Under the pieces are notes generated by a model. The model searched no databases. It was not told the origin of the DNA and worked only from the letters and a program-made list of their open reading frames with translations. A program made the position numbers and the translations under genes. 8,632 bases of DNA from Actinomycetota bacterium (GTDB taxonomy: Bacteria > Actinomycetota > Acidimicrobiia > Acidimicrobiales > Ilumatobacteraceae), in contig JAPKZT010000100.1 of assembly GCA_026393655.1 (NCBI GenBank), positions 1 to 8,632 on the forward strand. Reading direction: 5' to 3'. Of the stretch, positions 5,795 through 8,632 are shown piece after piece (position 1 is the first letter of the stretch; each line of letters opens with the position of its first letter).

Positions 5795-6754
5795 TTATTC
5801 GCTATTTGGAACACCATCGGTCATTACTCGATAAATTCGCTCAAGATCGTTAAGGTCAGCAAACTCGACAGTCATTCGCCCACGACCAGCAGTTGCGACA
5901 ATTGAGACTTTTGTTGACAGATGTTCGCCGAGTAATTTTTGCAACTCAACCAAGCCAGGAACGGGAAGCGTCGTAGTTGGTGCCGACTTTTTAGTCACGT
6001 TATTTTGTTCGTTATTTGAACTGCCAGTTTTGCTAAGACGACCAGTTGTGGCTCGCACCGCATCTTCGGTGGCTCGAACTGTCCAACCTTCATCGGCGCA
6101 TTGCTGAGCCAATTTTTCTTGAATAGTTTTATCCTGAACACCAAGTAACGCCCTGGCGTGGCCACCTGAAAGTCTTCCGGCAGCAAGTAGTTGCTGAATT
6201 GACGGGGGAAGTGAAAGTAAACGCAGTGAGTTGGTGATCACTGTGCGTGTTTTTCCGACTCGCTCGCCTACTTGTTCGTGGGTCATCGAAAAGTCATCTA
6301 ATAGTTGCTGATATGCAGCGGCCTCTTCGAGAGGCGTTAAGTCTTGCCGATGCAAGTTTTCAATTAATGCTTGTTCAACAGAAGAAACATCATCCGTTTC
6401 ACGAACCAAAGCAGGAATTAGCACTAAACCAGCCTTCTGCGCTGCTCGCCAACGTCGCTCGCCGGCAATTAATTCAAAGGCAATACCAGTTCTTGTGTCG
6501 ACTTGTTTTAATGGTCTGACAAGAATTGGTTGAAGCACACCTACTGCTTTAATCGATGCCGATAATTCGTCTAACGAATCTTCGTTAAAATAAGAACGGG
6601 GCTGGTTCGTGTTTGGAGTAATCGTTTTGATATTGAGACTTCGCAGACCCATGCCATCAACTTGCGCTGCATTCTCATCACCAATTGTTCTATCAACCGA
6701 ACGACTAGGAATTAGTGATTCAAGTCCTTTATTGAGCCCTTTGGGACGTACCAC
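5795..6754 (-). CDS. parB: Chromosome partitioning protein ParB
   Basis: This is a CTP-dependent parS-binding clamp that spreads on DNA near the origin and recruits SMC and ParA. I take the GTG at 6754 as start: an upstream GGAG (6762-6765) lies 7 nt before it (4 nt before the adjacent GTG at 6757), and the protein then opens with VRPKGLNKGLESLIP, the usual ParA-binding N-terminus. The frame stays open farther upstream to 6925, but that part only overlaps parA. From this start (319 residues), the N-terminal CTPase region has LQPILVRP (about 74-81) and GERRWRA (98-104), followed by ENLHRQDLTPLEEA (132 onward). The parS-binding helix-turn-helix is MTHEQVGERVGKTRTVIT (157 onward), and the C-terminal dimerisation domain is about 263-319. 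The start overlaps the parA 3' end by 26 nt, so the pair is translationally coupled. Confidence 0.95.
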   Translation of the reverse strand: MVRPKGLNKGLESLIPSRSVDRTIGDENAAQVDGMGLRSLNIKTITPNTNQPRSYFNEDSLDELSASIKAVGVLQPILVRPLKQVDTRTGIAFELIAGERRWRAAQKAGLVLIPALVRETDDVSSVEQALIENLHRQDLTPLEEAAAYQQLLDDFSMTHEQVGERVGKTRTVITNSLRLLSLPPSIQQLLAAGRLSGGHARALLGVQDKTIQEKLAQQCADEGWTVRATEDAVRATTGRLSKTGSSNNEQNNVTKKSAPTTTLPVPGLVELQKLLGEHLSTKVSIVATAGRGRMTVEFADLNDLERIYRVMTDGVPNSE

Positions 6755-7547
6755 CACTGATCTCCTTTGCGATTTCTCGGTATGCCTTTGCTGCTGCCGA
6801 GGTTGGATCAAACGTAGTAATTGGTTGTCCGTGCGATGGTGCTTCAGCGACACGAACAGACCTTGGTACGATTGCGGTACAAACTTTATCGCCAAAATGT
6901 TCACGAACTTCTCGCACCACATCATCGGCCAAAACCGTATGTGTATGCATTACTAATGCGATATGGCTTACTTGTAGGGTTGGATTAAGAACTTGGCTAA
7001 CACGATCAACGCTTCGTAATAATTGACCAAGTCCTTCGAGAGCAAAATATTCACACTGAATCGGAACAAATATTTCATTGGCCGCTGTCAAGCCGTTGAT
7101 TGTTAATAGGCCTAACGATGGGGGACAATCCAATAAGATATAGTCATATTGATCAATTATTGCTTCGATTGCTTTTTTTAGCCGTTGTTCTCGGCCCATT
7201 TCAGAAACCAATTCGATATCGGCACCCGCCAAATCAAGATTGGATGGTGCAATAAACAGGTTCTTGATAGATGTCGGCTCAATACAGTTTTCTAATTTCT
7301 CGTCACGCAAAAGAACATCATAGATCGTTGATTCTAAATCTCGTGAGTTGATTCCAAGACCGGTAGACGCATTACCTTGCGGATCAAGATCAATAATTAA
7401 AACTCGATATTCGAGTTCGGCTAAAGCCGCGCCAACAGTGATCGTAGTAGTAGTTTTCCCGACCCCACCTTTTTGATTCGCAAAAGCAATTATTCGGGGT
7501 AGCGGACGGCGTTCCGTAACGCTCTCAGGCTGATCTTTTTTACTCAT
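6729..7547 (-). CDS. parA: Chromosome partitioning ATPase ParA
   Basis: This 272-residue deviant-Walker ATPase binds DNA non-specifically as an ATP dimer and pulls ParB-parS complexes apart. The Walker A motif is KGGVGKTTTT (26-35), with signature Lys26 and catalytic Lys31. Walker A' is DLDPQGNAS (53-61) and Walker B is YILLDCPPSLG (136-146, Asp140). PIQCEYFALEGL and the C-terminal PRSVRVAEAPSHGQP are also typical. The 18-residue polar N-terminal extension (SKKDQPESVTERRP) is of the kind by which ParB or polar factors can contact ParA. The ATG at 7547 has no clear Shine-Dalgarno. A perfect parS lies in the leader 63 bases before it, so ParB could influence parA expression; that is inference. 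Confidence 0.96.
   Translation of the reverse strand: MSKKDQPESVTERRPLPRIIAFANQKGGVGKTTTTITVGAALAELEYRVLIIDLDPQGNASTGLGINSRDLESTIYDVLLRDEKLENCIEPTSIKNLFIAPSNLDLAGADIELVSEMGREQRLKKAIEAIIDQYDYILLDCPPSLGLLTINGLTAANEIFVPIQCEYFALEGLGQLLRSVDRVSQVLNPTLQVSHIALVMHTHTVLADDVVREVREHFGDKVCTAIVPRSVRVAEAPSHGQPITTFDPTSAAAKAYREIAKEISGGTSQRAQ
6762..6765 (-). promoter_or_regulatory. Shine-Dalgarno of parB, inside the parA 3' end
   Basis: AAAGGAGA read on the - strand precedes two adjacent GTG codons (6757 and 6754). It places the real parB start near 6754-6757 rather than at the ATG at 6925. Confidence 0.75.
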
Positions 7548-7609
7548 ACTGAGAGCATAATCTCTAAACGCTAGCTGCTTATGGATAGGCGAAAATAGCT
7601 CCTAATATA

Positions 7610-7625
7610 TGTTTCACGTGAAACA
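7610..7625 (+). promoter_or_regulatory. parS site 1 (perfect 16-bp palindrome) in the parA leader
   Basis: TGTTTCACGTGAAACA, the universal ParB-binding sequence. It lies between rsmG and parA, upstream of parA on the - strand. Confidence 0.97.
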
Positions 7626-7650
7626 ATTTGCTATTAAATGCCTAATTTAA

Positions 7651-7688
7651 AGGGTTTAAAGATAGTTTGTGGTACGTAAGCAAACCCT
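7651..7688 (-). terminator. Weak inverted repeat just after rsmG (possible terminator or attenuator)
   Basis: AGGGTTT (7651-7657) and AAACCCT (7682-7688) are perfect 7-bp inverted arms, with a competing inner pair GTTTG (7665-7669) / CAAAC (7681-7685). On the - strand it starts in the rsmG stop codon and is followed by TTTAAATTA. The loop is long and the stem weak, so termination is only a possibility. Confidence 0.25.
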
Positions 7689-8307
7689 ATGAGGCAGTGG
7701 TTTCATCGTCGTCTGAACCAAATTGTTTCACGTGAAACATTGCCACGGCACCGATTCTCGATGGTCCTTCTAGACCCAAGGCTCTTACTTGTTGTTTATC
7801 CCACCGAGAATCACTGTCAGGCGGAGGTTCACTAATTATGATTGCTCCACCTGGTTTGACGAGGTCTCTGGACAAATTAAGTGTTTGTATTGGTGGACCT
7901 AAACCACGACTCATCGCTACATCAAAATGTTTAGCCCAAGTCGAATCTTTAGTCATATCGGTTATCTCGCTGCATCTGACAGTTACTCGATCTACAAGGT
8001 TTAGTGCATGAACGGCCCTTACCAAAACGTCAGTGCGTCCAACTCGGCGATCAACCAAATGGAGACTCAAATGTGGACAATAAAGTGCAACTATTAAACC
8101 TGGCACACCAGCACCACTGCCCAAATCAACTGCGGTACGCGCCGTATGCGGAATAGCATCTGCGAACCACTTGGCATGGTTAATAATCTCTGCAACCGGG
8201 GCGTCAGATAACGCCCCAACTCGCTGGGCTTCTCGAAGAATTCTTTCTAAAACTCGAAGGCGCGATTCATCAACTAAGTTTGAATTAGTTGCCGATGGCT
8301 CAGTCAC
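7687..8307 (-). CDS. rsmG: 16S rRNA (guanine-527-N7) methyltransferase RsmG (GidB)
   Basis: This 206-residue SAM-dependent enzyme methylates N7 of G527 in 16S rRNA; loss of it gives low-level streptomycin resistance in several bacteria. It has the SAM-binding loop DLGSGAGVPGL (61-71), the acidic end of the second strand in LHLVDRRVGR (83-91), and a DVAMSRGLGPP segment (129-139) at the usual active-site/substrate strand (family norm DxxxARA). A C-terminal beta strand ends in AMFHVKQFGS (189-198). Those last residues are encoded by a perfect parS site, so protein and DNA-binding sequence share the same bases. The GTG start at 8307 has no strong ribosome binding site but gives a normal length. 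It is 40 bases downstream of jag, consistent with a jag-rsmG transcript. Confidence 0.95.
   Translation of the reverse strand: MTEPSATNSNLVDESRLRVLERILREAQRVGALSDAPVAEIINHAKWFADAIPHTARTAVDLGSGAGVPGLIVALYCPHLSLHLVDRRVGRTDVLVRAVHALNLVDRVTVRCSEITDMTKDSTWAKHFDVAMSRGLGPPIQTLNLSRDLVKPGGAIIISEPPPDSDSRWDKQQVRALGLEGPSRIGAVAMFHVKQFGSDDDETTAS
7724..7739 (+). promoter_or_regulatory. parS site 2 (perfect 16-bp palindrome) inside the rsmG coding sequence
   Basis: TGTTTCACGTGAAACA, encoding part of the FHVKQ peptide near the RsmG C-terminus. Its centre is 114 bp from parS site 1, and the flanks match that site in inverted orientation. Confidence 0.97.
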
Positions 8308-8347
8308 ACACCAAAACTACACTAGTTAAAGTGAGTCTTGGAGGGTT

Positions 8348-8632
8348 TTATGACTCTGATGAATCACCTGTGTCATCAGTGTCATCGAATTCAACAGAAG
8401 TTTCAAGAGTTGAAGCCAAAGCCACAACTACTCGACGAAACGGATCAGTGCCTTCAGAACGAGTCGCAATACCTTCACTGTCAACAAGTGCGTCATGGAC
8501 GATCTTGCGGTCAGATGAGTTCATTGGCTCTAATGCTCGTGCTTGACCCGAAGTTTTTACATCGGCAGCAACTTTGAGAGCAAATCGACTTAGAGCTTCA
8601 CGGCGTTTTTCGCGATAACCAGCAACATCGAC
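8348..8632 (-). CDS. jag: Jag/KhpB RNA-binding protein, C-terminal part with R3H domain (5' end outside window)
   Basis: The - strand frame is open from the window edge to the TAA at 8348-8350, giving 94 residues. It begins VDVAGYREKRREAL and continues with ALEPMNSSDRKIVHDAL, the R3H single-strand nucleic-acid-binding core (Arg and His three residues apart in DRKIVH). EGIATRSEGTDPFRRVVV completes the domain, and the protein ends in a very acidic tail (DDTDDTGDSSES). This is the end of Jag (SpoIIIJ-associated, also KhpB); the KH domain would lie beyond the right edge. Family members bind RNA and affect cell elongation and envelope growth. Gene order jag-rsmG-parA-parB is conserved, and yidC, rnpA, rpmH and dnaA are expected farther right. 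Confidence 0.93.
   Translation of the reverse strand, partial: VDVAGYREKRREALSRFALKVAADVKTSGQARALEPMNSSDRKIVHDALVDSEGIATRSEGTDPFRRVVVALASTLETSVEFDDTDDTGDSSES

Noticed and set aside
6755..6925. N-terminal extension of ParB to an ATG at 6925
   Set aside because: The extra residues are unlike any ParB, lie wholly antisense-free within parA in another frame, and a good Shine-Dalgarno points to the GTG pair at 6757/6754.
8315..8327. AACTA-CAC-TAGTT hairpin in the jag-rsmG gap
   Set aside because: A five-bp AT-rich stem is within chance expectation and has no terminator features.
8289..8577. Open frames on the + strand at the right edge
   Set aside because: The - strand here encodes a recognisable Jag R3H domain; the + strand frames have no family features and are shadows.
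1..8632. Mobile element, CRISPR array, tRNA or rRNA genes
   Set aside because: No transposase or integrase, no regularly spaced repeats and no tRNA or rRNA signature were seen on either strand by eye; the block is conserved core gene order.

Overview
The window is a conserved actinobacterial neighbourhood next to the replication origin, with no sign of phage, transposon or CRISPR. Left to right on the + strand it holds the 3' end of a DUF6049-type membrane protein, a DegV-family lipid-binding protein, a transmembrane Ser/Thr kinase with an extracytoplasmic sugar-binding-like domain, a small two-helix membrane protein, thioredoxin reductase, thioredoxin and a CwlM-like catalytically dead peptidoglycan amidase. 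On the - strand, converging on cwlM, are parB, parA, rsmG (gidB) and the 3' end of jag/khpB. Two perfect 16-bp parS sites lie around the rsmG/parA junction, and a DnaA-box pair sits between the convergent cwlM and parB genes.

The gene order matches the Mycobacterium tuberculosis block Rv3909 (DUF6049) - Rv3910 (MurJ/MviN with kinase-like and ectodomain parts) - trxB2 - trxC - cwlM - parB - parA - gid - jag, so the organism is almost certainly an actinobacterium. The sequence is clearly less GC-rich by eye than most cultured actinobacteria. With a free-standing kinase instead of a MurJ fusion and no sigM visible, this suggests a lineage such as the Acidimicrobiia or another streamlined aquatic group, but that placement is inference.

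Functionally the left half (2-5656) is envelope control and redox. The kinase carries the same architecture as the C-terminal part of mycobacterial MviN, but keeps the catalytic residues that the mycobacterial protein is known to have lost. No MurJ-like gene is present, and a DegV gene occupies the place where MurJ would be expected. The CwlM-like protein has lost all the zinc/catalytic positions of Amidase_3 and so is probably a regulator, as mycobacterial CwlM is (it controls MurA and is a phosphorylation target). Kinase and CwlM could therefore be functionally linked.

The right half (5657-8632) is chromosome segregation and origin biology: the ParABS system, a ribosomal RNA methyltransferase and an RNA-binding protein. 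One parS is embedded in the rsmG reading frame and the other lies in the parA leader. The two share 22 bp in inverted orientation. There is no stretch over 300 bases without a gene. I do not see a wholly new system here; the most interesting points are variations on a known locus.
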